Of a DNA stretch of 64,000 bases, positions 55,213 to 64,000 are shown one piece after another. The notes beneath the pieces were generated by a model. It saw only the letters and a list, made by a program, of their open reading frames with translations, was not told the DNA's origin and searched no databases. Position 1 is the stretch's first letter. Each line of letters begins with the position of its first letter. The DNA lies in NCBI RefSeq assembly GCF_022761035.1, contig NZ_JAKWJP010000003.1:62001-126000 (forward strand), written 5' to 3'. Origin of the DNA: Microbacterium sp. SS28 (GTDB lineage Bacteria > Actinomycetota > Actinomycetes > Actinomycetales > Microbacteriaceae). A program made the translations under genes and the position numbers.

Positions 55213-58200
55213 CCGCTCACTCCGAACGTCAGGGTGAACGACGTGCCGTCGGCGAGATCGACGCGGTAGGTGTACTTCACGCCCGGGTCGAGGTCGGCGG
55301 TCGGGATCGTGCCGAGCCAGACGTCCGCGGCATCCGCGTAGACGAACGGGAACGGCAGGAAGTACGCCTCGTTGACGGCCGCGCCGGCGGCGAGATCCTG
55401 CGACGTCACGAGGACGATCTCGCGCACGAACCCGGGCGTGCCGATCGCCTCGCCGTCGTCGTCGAGCGCGCGGAAGATGACCGGCACCGCCGATCCGTGG
55501 GAGTAGACGCTCGATCCGTCGGTCTCGACGGGGCCGAGGGCCTGACGGTCGGGGAGCGTCCCGGCACCCGGCAGGACGGGCGCCGCGATTCCGCCGCCCG
55601 AGCCGCCCGAGCCGCCCGGGCCGCCCGTGCTGCGTCGCGTGCTCGGCGGGCGAGTGGCGGGTGGCGTCGAGCCGGGAGGGGTCGGTGTCGCCGTCGGCGG
55701 CGTCGGGGTCGGCGTGGGCTCCGGTTGGGGCTCGGGCTCCGGGTCCGGCGTCGCCACGACCGTGTAGTGCGCCTGCACGACTGTCGTGTTGCCCGCGACG
55801 TCGGTGGCACGGCAGGTGACGGATGCCGCTCCCGCCGTCGCCGTCTGAGGCACGTCGCACGACTGCGAGGCCACGCCCGAGGCGGCATCCGTCGCATTCG
55901 GCGTCGCGGTCGCGGGGGCGCCCACTTCGACCTTCGCGGGGGTCACCGCGGGGGTCAGCGTCGGTGCCGTGGCATCGAGGCGGACGAGCACCGTCGCCGT
56001 CGCGGTGCGGCCGATGAGGTCGGTCACGGTTCCCGTGACGGTGGTTCCCGCCGCCGTGGTGTCTGTCGCGATCACCTGCGGTGCGGGGCAGGGGAGCAGC
56101 AGCGGCGCGCCGTGCGTGCACGCGAACGAGACAGTCACGGCCGAGATGCTCCATGCACCCTCGACGTAGGCGCCGGCGCTCGTCGTGGCCATCGCGGTGA
56201 TCGTGGGCGCGGCGGGCGGGGTGACCTCGCGGCCGACGACGATCTCGTCGAACGCCGCGTGGCCGGGCGTCATGTCGTCGTCGGGCGTGACCGTCACCCG
56301 GATCACGTCGCCGGTCTGCGCGATGCCCGCGAGGGCCAGCGTCGAGCCGGTCGCGCCGGCGAGGGGGAGGCCGTTGCGGGACCACGCGTACGAGGCCGTC
56401 ACGGGGCCGCCGTCGGGGTCGGTCGCCGTCGCGTGGGCCGTCAGGATGCTCGAGGGCTCGACGGGGTTCGCGTCGGCGGTGAGCACGACGGTCGCGGTGG
56501 GCGCGGAGTTGGGTGCGGGAGTGTCGATCTGGAAGGAGGCGTCGGTGCAGGCGCTGCCGCGGCACACCGTGAGGGTCGCCGTGAACGCGCCGTAGCGCGG
56601 GACGACCTGATCGATGAGCGCGCGCGTCGTGCCGTCCGCCCCTGTCTCGACCGTGGCCGCCGACGTCGCGACGAGCTCGCCGTCCGCCGCGGTGAGGCGG
56701 ACCGAGGCGGTGAGTCCCTCGCCCGCGACGCCGTCCGTCACCGGTACGGCGCGCAGGACGCGCGCGCCGACGTCGACCGTCGTGTCGGGTCCCGCGTCGC
56801 CGAGCGTCGGAGCAGCGGCTCCCGCGACCCCGAGGCGCCCGCGGGAGGTCTCGGTCGCGACATTGCCGGCCGCATCGACGACCTGGACCATCCACCGGAA
56901 CGGCGTCGTGGGAACGGTCGCCGACCATTCCGTGCCGAACTCCTCGGCCGGCGGCGTCACGTCGGCACGCTGCCACTCGGTCTGCCCTTCGGGCTGCACG
57001 AGGACGATGACCGACGCGATGTCGCTCTCGATGTCGGATGCCTGGACGTACATCGTGCCGCCGCCGGGCCCGGGGAGCTCGATCGATGCGATGACGGGCG
57101 GGGCCGTGTCGGTCGACGAGGCATCGCCGTACACGACCTGCGCCGTGAAGTCCGTGAATCGCTCGGTGAACCCCTGGCCCGCTGCCGGCTGCTCGACGCG
57201 CGCCGGTGTCATGACGAGCAGGTCGACGGGACCGAGCGGTGTCTGCTGCTGCGTGATCGTCCCGAAGGTCGAGGGGAACGCGACGTTCGTGCGCGTCGCC
57301 GTCGTCTCGGGGATCCCGACGCTCGGCGTGGCGACGGCCGGCGTGCCGGTGCGGTCGATGACCGAGGTCAGCGCCGTGAGGATCACGCCGCGCGGGGCGA
57401 GGCCCGGAGGGGCCGGCTCGAGCGTCCGCACGATGCTCGGAAGGATCGGCTGCCCCGGGACCGCGACGGGCGCCTCGCCGTCGACCGTGAGGTACTCGGC
57501 GTCGGGCGTCGTGTTCTCGTGGAACTCGGGGCTGAACGACAGCGATGCGGTCATGAGGCCGTCGACGTCCGAGACGGTGAGGTCGGGGGTCTCGGGCAGG
57601 GGCATCTCGGTCTTGGCGGGTGCCGCGAAGGTGTACATCGGGAGGCCGTAGTACACGGCCTCCATGAGCACCTTCTCGTCGTAGCCCGAGTACAGGCCGA
57701 GCCCGCCCAGATACGACTGCTTCGCGTACGTGAGGGCGCTCGCCGCCGAGACGGCGTCGCCGTGGAGCGAGACGCCGATCCAGTCGCTGTACAGGGCGAG
57801 CAGGCGCTCGCCGAGGGCCGTCGTGACGCTGTTGGCGAGGCCGTAGCCGGTGTTGCCGATATAGCCGCCGGCCTGCGAGAAGACGTCGACCCAGTCCGTG
57901 ACGTCGCCGTAGTACCCCGCCGGCAGGTTGTTGCCGGCGTGGCAGCCGATGCCGAAGATGAGGGCGCCTGCGAGCTGCGCGGCATCCTCGTGTCCCGCTG
58001 CGAGGAACAGGTCGCCGTCGGCGAAGTCGCCGGACTCGGCGCCCGGCACGCCGGGCAGCATGCGGGTCTCGTCGGCGTGCGTGTTGATCGACACGACGCG
58101 CGGGCTCTCCGCGGCATCCGGGAACAGGCGGCTCTCGATGTCGGAGGCCGTCCAGACGTCGCTGAACTGCTGGTTGGTCGCCGAGCGCCACGCGAGCGAC

Positions 58201-61200
58201 TCCGTGACCTCCTCGGGCAGCTCGCTCCACGCGCCGTACCCGCCGGTCAGGCTCGAGTCCGCGTCCAGGATGCCGTCGGACTGCAGGAAGCGGTCGATCG
58301 TCGCGAGGGTGCCTTCCGGGCCTTCGGCGAGGCGCCCCAGCCCCACGGTCGGCACGTAGAGGTGCCCGCCGAGCGAGTCGTAGGCCGTCGCGAGCCCGTA
58401 CGGGTCGTCGGTGAGGATGTGCGAGGTCGACGCGGCCGCGGACAGCGGCGTCTCGCAGGGGTCGACGCCGATTCCGGGCGTGATCCCGACGGGGCACGGC
58501 TCGCCCTCGAAGCTCGTGAGCCGCAGGTCGGCCGCGTGGCTCTCCTCGGTGAACTGCGACGTGTGCTGGGCGACGGGGGCGAGCGGCACGATGTCGTCTC
58601 CGCCGACGATGACGACGGACGAGATCTGAGAGCGGTGGCCGTCGATCGCATCCGCGACGAACGCGTTGATCGCGCTCGTGAGTGCCGCGCGCGCCGTCAT
58701 CGAGCACGGGTTGGCGTCGAGCGCCGCGCGCGCCGCGACGACGCCGGGAGAGCTGTCGATGGCGAGCACGGCGCCGTCGACCGGGCCCGTGCCAACGTGC
58801 CCGTCGCCGGTGAGCGACACGAGCGCATCGCGCACCTCGTCGGCTGCCGCGGCGCCGTACGTGTCTCCGTAGCGCTTCGCGTCGAAGAGGAAGATCGTGT
58901 TCGTCGTGTCGGTGACCGGGTCGCTGACGCCTTCGACGCCGGGATCGTCGGTGACGGCCGCCTTCCACGGCGTGCAGTGCACTTCGGGCGCTTCGTCGAC
59001 GTACTGCACGCGCAGCGAGTAGAGCGCAGCGCTGGGCGTGCCGTTGCCGCTCGTCACGCGCACCAGGAGCTGGTCGCCGGGAGCGGCATCCGTCGACGCC
59101 GCCTCGATCTGCGCGGTGCCGTCGCCGCTCACGACGGCCTGGTCGATCAGGATCTGATCCTGCAGCTGGACGCCCGCATCGGCTCCCGACTCGGCGGGCT
59201 GACCGCCGGGTCCGCTCTGTTCGGTGACGGGCGTCCCGGGCGCGGGGCCCGCTCCTTCGAGGCCGAGCGTCGAGTCGGGGGACTTCGGCGCGTACAGAGC
59301 GAGGGCGATCTGCCCGTCCATCGCGTTCGTCGAGATCACGAGGCGCTTGCCCGCCGGCGCCGGATTCACGAGGAAGTAGTCCTCGTCCTGCGCGGGTCCC
59401 TCGACGAGGTCGCCGCTGTCGTCAAGATCGCGCCAGCCGGGCGAGAGCCACTCGTAGTAGACCTGGCTCTCGATCATCGCCGCGGGCGGCGCCTCCCACT
59501 GCCCGTCGTAGAGGTTGTGCGCGGGGTCGTCGAACGTGTCGAGCGGAGCGTCGCCGTAGAGCGTCGCGCGCCCGGCCAGGCCGCCGCTCGAGAGCTCGCC
59601 CGTCGCCTGCGACTCGCCGGGCAGCGTCGTCGCGGTGTACCAGGCCTCGACGCTGAGCACCGTGCCGCCGGGGGTGTCGGCGAGCGGGATCCGCATCGTG
59701 CCGCCCTCGACCTGCTTGGGGCCCTGGAACGGCGTCTGGCCCGAGATCGAGACTCCACCCGGCCCCGAGGCCGACGCCCACTGCAGGTAGGTCGCCGTCC
59801 CGGCGGGGGTCGTCAGAGTCGCCGTGGGCGCCGTGAAGGTCGACGGCTCGCCGGGGCCCGGGTCGAACGTGTACAGGAACGTCGCGTTCTGACCGCAGCG
59901 CAGGACGACGTCGCATCCCGTCGGGCCGGTCGCCGACTCGGCGAGGTTGGGGTCGATCGAGCTCGCCGCGATCTGCTCCCACGGGTAGGTCGCGGCGTCG
60001 AGCATCGAGAGGAACAGGGTGCCGAGGGTCACGCTCTCCGGTGCGCCCGGTGCGAGGTCGGCTGCCGAGGCGTCGTCGAGGTACCAGACGGTGGGCGTCG
60101 CGAGCGTGCCCGCGACATCCGCCGTCCCGAACAGCGCGACCCGCGCCGACGCGTCGAGAGAGGCGACCTCGACGCCGCCGAGCGGCGTGCCGGCGAGGAA
60201 GAGCTCGTTCATGCGCAGCTCGTCCATGAGCGTCGCGGCGACCGGAAGGCTGCGCAGCGGCACGGCGTCGATGCCGGACCGCTCGATGTCGAGCCCGACC
60301 GCGTCGAGGTCGGCGAGGAACATGTCGGGCTCGACCGTCAGGCCGAGGCCCTGCGCGTCCGCGATGTCCTGCCAGCGCTCGAGTGGCTCGCCGTCGCCCG
60401 CGATGGGCACCTCCGCGAGCGGAGCCGAGCCCAGGACGTACGACGCGAGCGTCAGCGCGTCGAGGCCGCTGTCGTCGATGCTGAGATCGCCGAGCGTGAG
60501 GCTCTGGATGACGGTCGCCGCGGCGCGCTCCGCTTCGGTCGCGCTCGATCCCGTCGCGAGGGCGGCGGCCGCCCACGTCAGCACCTCGTCGAGCGTCACA
60601 CTCTGGATGAGCTCGCCCGCGAAGGGCGTGTCGGCGAGCACCTGCGCCCAGCCGCCGGGCAGGTCGAGGCGGTGCATGGGCAGCCGGTGGATCGGCAGCC
60701 GGTGCATCGGGAGCCGGTGCATGGGCGAGTCCTCGACCAGGAGCCGGTGGATGGGCAGCCGGTGCATCGGCAGGCGGTGCATCGGCAGCCGGTGCATGGG
60801 CAGGCGGTGCATCGGTGCGTTGGCGACCGCCGAGGCGTAGCCGCGGAGCGTCGAGAGCGGGATCGTGCCGATGTCGATGACGGTCATGAAGCCCGGCGTC
60901 ACGAGCTGTCCCTGCGTGCTCGAGACCGCGAGGCCGTCGTGGCTGTGCGTGTCGATCGCGAAGACGGATGCCGCGGCCGGCGCCGGCGCCGTGAAGGCGA
61001 CAGTCCGGCCGGACGCCGACAGCGAGGGCGCGACGCCGTCCGCCAGATCGATCCAGTCGGTGCTGAAGGTCGCGACGCATTCGAGCTGCTGCTTGGCGTC
61101 GCGCCAGTCGATCTCCTGCTCGCGCACGACGGGCTGCGTCAGCTCGACGGCGGGAGTGGCGAAGTCGAAGGCGGGGACGGTCGTGGTCCACACGACGTGA

Positions 61201-62294
61201 CTGCCGTCGGCCGCGATCTCGGGGTCGGCGACGTAGCCCACGCGCCGATCGGTGCCGATCGTGCCGAGGGCGACGGAGTAGAGATTGTTGTCGAGGGTGG
61301 CGACGACGACCGACGGCAACGCGTCGCAGGTGCTCTCGTCGATGAAGGCGAACGTCGTGCCGGTCGAGTCGACCGTGGCGTGGCTCGCGTCGCGCTGCAC
61401 GAGCGCCGCGTTCTCGACGCCGACGTTGCCGCCGCCGCGGTAGACGTGGTCGCCGGGGAAGGGGGCGGGGGCGGCGGGGTCGAGGTCGTCGAGGTGCGCC
61501 GTGAAGACGACGGTGTCGGCGTTGCCGCTGATCCGCGCCTGCTCGGTGCCGCCCGGGATGGACTGCGACGGGAGGAACCGCGACACGGCGACGTCGCCGT
61601 GCACACCGTCGCCGTTCGCGTCGAGATCGGCCCAGAACGAGTCGGCCGCGCCGTTGGTGTCGCCGGCCGACAGGTTCGTCGCCTCGGAGGTGAAGACGAG
61701 GTAGCGTCCGCTGTCGTCGAGGTCGGGGTCGTACGAGCGCCCGTCGGGCTCGCCCGCGGGCGCCTCGACGCGGAAGGTCGTGCCGCGGACGGTGTCGCGC
61801 ACGTAGATGCTCGAGCGACCCGGCGTGCCGCCCGCCGCCACGAGGTTCGTCGCGGCGCTCGCGAACGCGACGTACCTGCCGTCTGCGCTCGCCACGGCGT
61901 CGCCGCTCGCACCGTTCGCCTGCGTGGTGCCGAGCGCGTCATCGGGGACGCTCACGATCACGGGTGCGCCGGAGAACGGATCGTCGGATCCGGATGCCGC
62001 CACCGACCGGAACACGTCGGCGACGCCGTTGTCGTCATCGGCGACGAGGTCGGAGGCGGTCGAGGTGAAGAAGACGCGCTGGCCGTCGGGGGTCAGGTAC
62101 GGCTCGGTCGACTCGCCCGCAGCAGTGCGCGAGACGGCGAACCGCTCGGCACCCGACGGGAGCGGAACGGCGGCGGCCGCGGGCGCGGCGAGGGGCGGAG
62201 CGATCGCGACGAGCCCCGCCGCGACGACGGCCGCGACGGCGACGATCCCGGCGGAGCGCCGGGCCGTGCGGGGGCTGAGGGGAGCGGGGGTCAT
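55209..62294 (-). CDS. Giant secreted caspase-fold (C25/gingipain-like) protease
   Basis: 2361 residues. Signal peptide (1-42). Seven propeller blades with xxxGxxVxFxS-like motifs (TPDGQRVFFTS, SADGRYVAFAS, ...). A pentapeptide array (494-543), an alpha/beta region with LRR-like leucine spacing, then a C25-type peptidase domain (about 1195-1570) with catalytic His1406 (INTHADE) and Cys1451 (GIGCHAG). Several Ig-like domains, a Pro/Thr-rich linker (about 2180-2225) and a final beta-domain follow. No membrane anchor or LPXTG. It overlaps both neighbours by ATGA, so synthesis is coupled to the upstream TPR regulator and the downstream membrane protein. The antisense strand is open for long stretches, a GC-bias artefact. 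Confidence 0.85.
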   Translation of the reverse strand: MTPAPLSPRTARRSAGIVAVAAVVAAGLVAIAPPLAAPAAAAVPLPSGAERFAVSRTAAGESTEPYLTPDGQRVFFTSTASDLVADDDNGVADVFRSVAASGSDDPFSGAPVIVSVPDDALGTTQANGASGDAVASADGRYVAFASAATNLVAAGGTPGRSSIYVRDTVRGTTFRVEAPAGEPDGRSYDPDLDDSGRYLVFTSEATNLSAGDTNGAADSFWADLDANGDGVHGDVAVSRFLPSQSIPGGTEQARISGNADTVVFTAHLDDLDPAAPAPFPGDHVYRGGGNVGVENAALVQRDASHATVDSTGTTFAFIDESTCDALPSVVVATLDNNLYSVALGTIGTDRRVGYVADPEIAADGSHVVWTTTVPAFDFATPAVELTQPVVREQEIDWRDAKQQLECVATFSTDWIDLADGVAPSLSASGRTVAFTAPAPAAASVFAIDTHSHDGLAVSSTQGQLVTPGFMTVIDIGTIPLSTLRGYASAVANAPMHRLPMHRLPMHRLPMHRLPIHRLLVEDSPMHRLPMHRLPIHRLPMHRLDLPGGWAQVLADTPFAGELIQSVTLDEVLTWAAAALATGSSATEAERAAATVIQSLTLGDLSIDDSGLDALTLASYVLGSAPLAEVPIAGDGEPLERWQDIADAQGLGLTVEPDMFLADLDAVGLDIERSGIDAVPLRSLPVAATLMDELRMNELFLAGTPLGGVEVASLDASARVALFGTADVAGTLATPTVWYLDDASAADLAPGAPESVTLGTLFLSMLDAATYPWEQIAASSIDPNLAESATGPTGCDVVLRCGQNATFLYTFDPGPGEPSTFTAPTATLTTPAGTATYLQWASASGPGGVSISGQTPFQGPKQVEGGTMRIPLADTPGGTVLSVEAWYTATTLPGESQATGELSSGGLAGRATLYGDAPLDTFDDPAHNLYDGQWEAPPAAMIESQVYYEWLSPGWRDLDDSGDLVEGPAQDEDYFLVNPAPAGKRLVISTNAMDGQIALALYAPKSPDSTLGLEGAGPAPGTPVTEQSGPGGQPAESGADAGVQLQDQILIDQAVVSGDGTAQIEAASTDAAPGDQLLVRVTSGNGTPSAALYSLRVQYVDEAPEVHCTPWKAAVTDDPGVEGVSDPVTDTTNTIFLFDAKRYGDTYGAAAADEVRDALVSLTGDGHVGTGPVDGAVLAIDSSPGVVAARAALDANPCSMTARAALTSAINAFVADAIDGHRSQISSVVIVGGDDIVPLAPVAQHTSQFTEESHAADLRLTSFEGEPCPVGITPGIGVDPCETPLSAAASTSHILTDDPYGLATAYDSLGGHLYVPTVGLGRLAEGPEGTLATIDRFLQSDGILDADSSLTGGYGAWSELPEEVTESLAWRSATNQQFSDVWTASDIESRLFPDAAESPRVVSINTHADETRMLPGVPGAESGDFADGDLFLAAGHEDAAQLAGALIFGIGCHAGNNLPAGYYGDVTDWVDVFSQAGGYIGNTGYGLANSVTTALGERLLALYSDWIGVSLHGDAVSAASALTYAKQSYLGGLGLYSGYDEKVLMEAVYYGLPMYTFAAPAKTEMPLPETPDLTVSDVDGLMTASLSFSPEFHENTTPDAEYLTVDGEAPVAVPGQPILPSIVRTLEPAPPGLAPRGVILTALTSVIDRTGTPAVATPSVGIPETTATRTNVAFPSTFGTITQQQTPLGPVDLLVMTPARVEQPAAGQGFTERFTDFTAQVVYGDASSTDTAPPVIASIELPGPGGGTMYVQASDIESDIASVIVLVQPEGQTEWQRADVTPPAEEFGTEWSATVPTTPFRWMVQVVDAAGNVATETSRGRLGVAGAAAPTLGDAGPDTTVDVGARVLRAVPVTDGVAGEGLTASVRLTAADGELVATSAATVETGADGTTRALIDQVVPRYGAFTATLTVCRGSACTDASFQIDTPAPNSAPTATVVLTADANPVEPSSILTAHATATDPDGGPVTASYAWSRNGLPLAGATGSTLALAGIAQTGDVIRVTVTPDDDMTPGHAAFDEIVVGREVTPPAAPTITAMATTSAGAYVEGAWSISAVTVSFACTHGAPLLLPCPAPQVIATDTTAAGTTVTGTVTDLIGRTATATVLVRLDATAPTLTPAVTPAKVEVGAPATATPNATDAASGVASQSCDVPQTATAGAASVTCRATDVAGNTTVVQAHYTVVATPDPEPEPQPEPTPTPTPPTATPTPPGSTPPATRPPSTRRSTGGPGGSGGSGGGIAAPVLPGAGTLPDRQALGPVETDGSSVYSHGSAVPVIFRALDDDGEAIGTPGFVREIVLVTSQDLAAGAAVNEAYFLPFPFVYADAADVWLGTIPTADLDPGVKYTYRVDLADGTSFTLTFGVSG
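60666..60815 (-). repeat. Pentapeptide-coding array (PMHRL)9
   Basis: Ten tandem 15-bp units, nine encoding P(M/I)HRL and one LVEDS in register, code for residues 494-543 of the protease. Similar arrays (PLRxxP-type) occur in other actinobacterial surface proteins, where they may form a regular beta-helix. The histidine and arginine in each unit would line one face. Confidence 0.9.
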
Positions 62295-64000
62295 CGGGCA
62301 TGCGCCGCTTCGGAGGTGACGGGGGAGAGGGTGAAGATCTGGCCGGCGTTGATGACGCCGAGTCCCGTGAGCAGCCGCTCGCCCTCGGCGCGGACGGCGG
62401 GGTCGGGGCGGAGGTGGAACAGCTGCGCGAGCGACAGCGCCTTCTCAAGGGGCGTCGCCCCGGCGTCGTCGACGGCGTCGAGCGTCAGGGCGAGCGCCGT
62501 GTCGCCGTCGCCCGAGAGGGCCGCGAGCCGCGCGCGCTGACGTGTGAGGCGCGCGTCGCCGGAGTGCCCGCCGAGCTCGGCGAGCAGCGCCGCAGCCTCC
62601 TCCAGTTCGCCGGCGTCGAGCATCGACTCCGCGAGTCGCACGCGCGCATCGAGCGCGGCATCCGTCTCCTCGATGGCCGCGAACGCCTCGGCTGACGCGC
62701 GGAACGCGGCCTGTGCGGCGAGGGGATCCCGGGCCTGCTGCGCGATGCGTCCCACGAAGCCCGTCACGAAGGCGGCGAGGTAGTGGTTGCCGGATGCCTC
62801 GAAGACGCGCAGCACGTCATCGACGATCGGGCGCGCCTCGTCGATGCGTCCCTGGTCGATCAGCACTTCGGCGGCGTTGCCCGACTCGACTGCCGCGCCT
62901 ACGACGTCGCCCGCCGCGTCGGCTGCCGCGCGCGACTGCTCGTAGAGGGCCGTGGCCGTCGTCCAGTCGCCGCGATAGTAGGCGCGCACGCCGAGGAGGC
63001 TGAGCACCTTCGACTTGGAGAGCTCGTCGTGCGCCTGGTCGTACAGCTCGAGTGCGCGCGAGAGGTGGATCATGCCCGCGTCGCCCTCGAGCTCGCTCGC
63101 CGCGATGTCGTGGTACCGCAGCGCGTCGGCCAGGACGCGGCGGCCCGTGTCGTCGTGCACGATGCCGTCGAGCAGAGCGATCGCCTCGTTCGCGAGCGCG
63201 CGCGCGTCGGCCCAGCGGGCCTGCCGCAGGCGCACGCCCGCCTCCGTCACGGCGACGGCGCCCAGCACCCGCTGACCCTCGGGGCCCGCCCCGGTGAGAG
63301 CGCGTCGGGCCGTGCGCAGGGCGCGCGAGGCTTCGTCCTGGCGGCCGAGGATGTTGAACGCGTAGGCGCGCTCGTGGTCGAGGCGGGCGCGGGCGATGGT
63401 GTCCGAGATGAGCTTGCGCGCGCTCGAGTACGCCTCCAGTCCCTCTTGCGTCCAGCCGCCCGCGATCGAGACGCGCCCGAGCGCCTGCAGCAGCGCGGGG
63501 AGGTCTTCGGACCCGGCCGAGCGCCGCGCGGCCTCGACCGCGAGGCGGTAGTTGCGCACGGCCTCCTCGAGTGCGAAGGCCTCTTCCGCCGCGGTCGCGG
63601 CGGCGACGGCGGCGCGATGCGCGGCCTCCCAGTCGCCCACCGCTTCGTAGTGGGCGGCGAGCATCACGTTGCGCGCCGAGCCGCCGAGCCCCGGGTCGGC
63701 CTCGATCGCTGCCGCCGCCGCGCGGTGCAGCTCGCGCCGCGCCTGGAACGTGAGCTGGTCGTAGGCGACATCGCGGAACAGCTCGCTGCGGAACGACACC
63801 CCGTCGGCGCCGAGCTCGAGGAACGAGCCGAGGCCCCCCGAGATGAGCGGCATCCCGACGCATTTGACGTACAGACCGAGAGGGATCCGGATGCCGAGCA
63901 CGGCCGCCCGGCGCAGGGTCGTGCGCTCGCTCTCGGTGAGGGCGTCGATGCGCTCGCCGATGAGCTGCTCGATCCCGAGCGCGTCGTCGCCCGAGGCCAG
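62291..64000 (-). CDS. TPR-rich C-terminus of a cyclase/ATPase-TPR-type regulator, 5' end missing
   Basis: About 570 residues are visible and the frame is open at the window end. The part near the edge (LIGERIDALTESERTTLRRAAVLG, then FRSELFRDVAYDQLTFQARRELHRA, quoted in parts: LTESERTTLRRAAVLG and FRDVAYDQLTFQARRELH) is the post-ATPase segment found in proteins that join a class III nucleotide cyclase, an AAA/STAND ATPase and TPRs. The rest is tandem TPR-like helices (EEAVRNYRLAVEAARR, SRALELYDQAHDELSKS, TATALYEQSRAAAD). The N-terminus must be seen to confirm a cyclase. It overlaps the protease gene by ATGA. Confidence 0.75.
   Translation of the reverse strand: MASGDDALGIEQLIGERIDALTESERTTLRRAAVLGIRIPLGLYVKCVGMPLISGGLGSFLELGADGVSFRSELFRDVAYDQLTFQARRELHRAAAAAIEADPGLGGSARNVMLAAHYEAVGDWEAAHRAAVAAATAAEEAFALEEAVRNYRLAVEAARRSAGSEDLPALLQALGRVSIAGGWTQEGLEAYSSARKLISDTIARARLDHERAYAFNILGRQDEASRALRTARRALTGAGPEGQRVLGAVAVTEAGVRLRQARWADARALANEAIALLDGIVHDDTGRRVLADALRYHDIAASELEGDAGMIHLSRALELYDQAHDELSKSKVLSLLGVRAYYRGDWTTATALYEQSRAAADAAGDVVGAAVESGNAAEVLIDQGRIDEARPIVDDVLRVFEASGNHYLAAFVTGFVGRIAQQARDPLAAQAAFRASAEAFAAIEETDAALDARVRLAESMLDAGELEEAAALLAELGGHSGDARLTRQRARLAALSGDGDTALALTLDAVDDAGATPLEKALSLAQLFHLRPDPAVRAEGERLLTGLGVINAGQIFTLSPVTSEAAHAR

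Noticed and set aside
54643..58968. A 1441-codon frame on the minus strand that runs into the DUF5706 gene
   Set aside because: Upstream of 55212 the frame is Arg-rich shadow of the protease gene; only the last 189 codons have real protein character.
60666..60815. Array of short repeats resembling a CRISPR
   Set aside because: Units are 15 bp with no spacers and lie in a coding frame giving PMHRL; there are no cas genes.
55497..62540. Very long open frame on the plus strand opposite the giant protease
   Set aside because: It is Arg/Gly-rich shadow coding from the GC bias, with no domain, ribosome site or promoter; the minus-strand frame has signal peptide, propeller motifs and a catalytic dyad.

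Overview
This is a contiguous piece of chromosome from a very GC-rich actinobacterium, most likely Microbacteriaceae and close to Microbacterium. The basis is the strong G/C third-position bias, the recurring octamer GGCATCCG/CGGATGCC, the many apparently leaderless genes, an alpha2-type glycyl-tRNA synthetase, a menaquinone-type enolase (menC) and an actinobacterial DrrAB/BTAD set. I see no rRNA, tRNA, insertion sequence, prophage or CRISPR. The genus is inferred from these features, not proven.

Layout. 1-4.5 kb: the end of a DHA2 drug/H+ antiporter, a pyranose-oxidase/glycoside-3-oxidase-like flavoprotein and two short-chain dehydrogenases. 4.6-9.9 kb: a POT peptide transporter, a second DHA2 exporter, a GNAT enzyme and a secreted ScyD/ScyE-like protein. 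10-15.4 kb: a run of separately promoted genes (cyclase family, two small conserved proteins, PEP mutase family, menC, lipoprotein, DUF4870). 15.4-19.4 kb: a substrate-binding/VWA lipoprotein with a membrane partner, then a methyltransferase. 19.6-27.6 kb: glyS, an orphan Hcp-like protein, a DrrAB exporter preceded by 11-bp direct repeats, its probable BTAD/AfsR-type regulator, and a DNA-repair glycosylase pair. 27.7-31.9 kb: protoporphyrinogen oxidase-like protein, three small envelope proteins and uroporphyrinogen-III synthase. 31.9-38.4 kb: an ABC exporter whose ATPase has a huge acidic tail, a 3-hydroxyisobutyryl-CoA hydrolase, two membrane proteins and a J-domain/NERD protein. 38.5-43.2 kb: a D,D-carboxypeptidase and a TPP riboswitch driving the ykoE-ykoD-ykoC thiamine-precursor ECF transporter. 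43.3-47.5 kb: an APH-like kinase operon and an acyl-CoA metabolism operon. 47.5-52.9 kb: a beta-glucoside PTS operon with a textbook BglG/LicT antitermination switch. 53-64 kb: a LysE exporter, a GNAT remnant, and a translationally coupled three-gene operon.

The last operon is the most unusual part. On the minus strand it runs from a TPR protein of the cyclase-ATPase-TPR type (cut by the window end), through a 2361-residue secreted caspase-fold (C25/gingipain-like) protease with a seven-bladed propeller and a PMHRL pentapeptide array, to a small membrane protein of the DUF5706/Pycsar-effector type. Both junctions are 4-nt ATGA overlaps. If the missing N-terminus carries a nucleotide cyclase, this would be an undescribed Pycsar-like signalling or conflict system with a secreted protease.

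Two regulatory themes are directly visible. At least 17 genes have a TANNNT -10 box ending 6-7 nt before the start codon, so they are probably transcribed without a leader. Three convergent gene junctions carry long, near-perfect hairpins of unrelated sequence.
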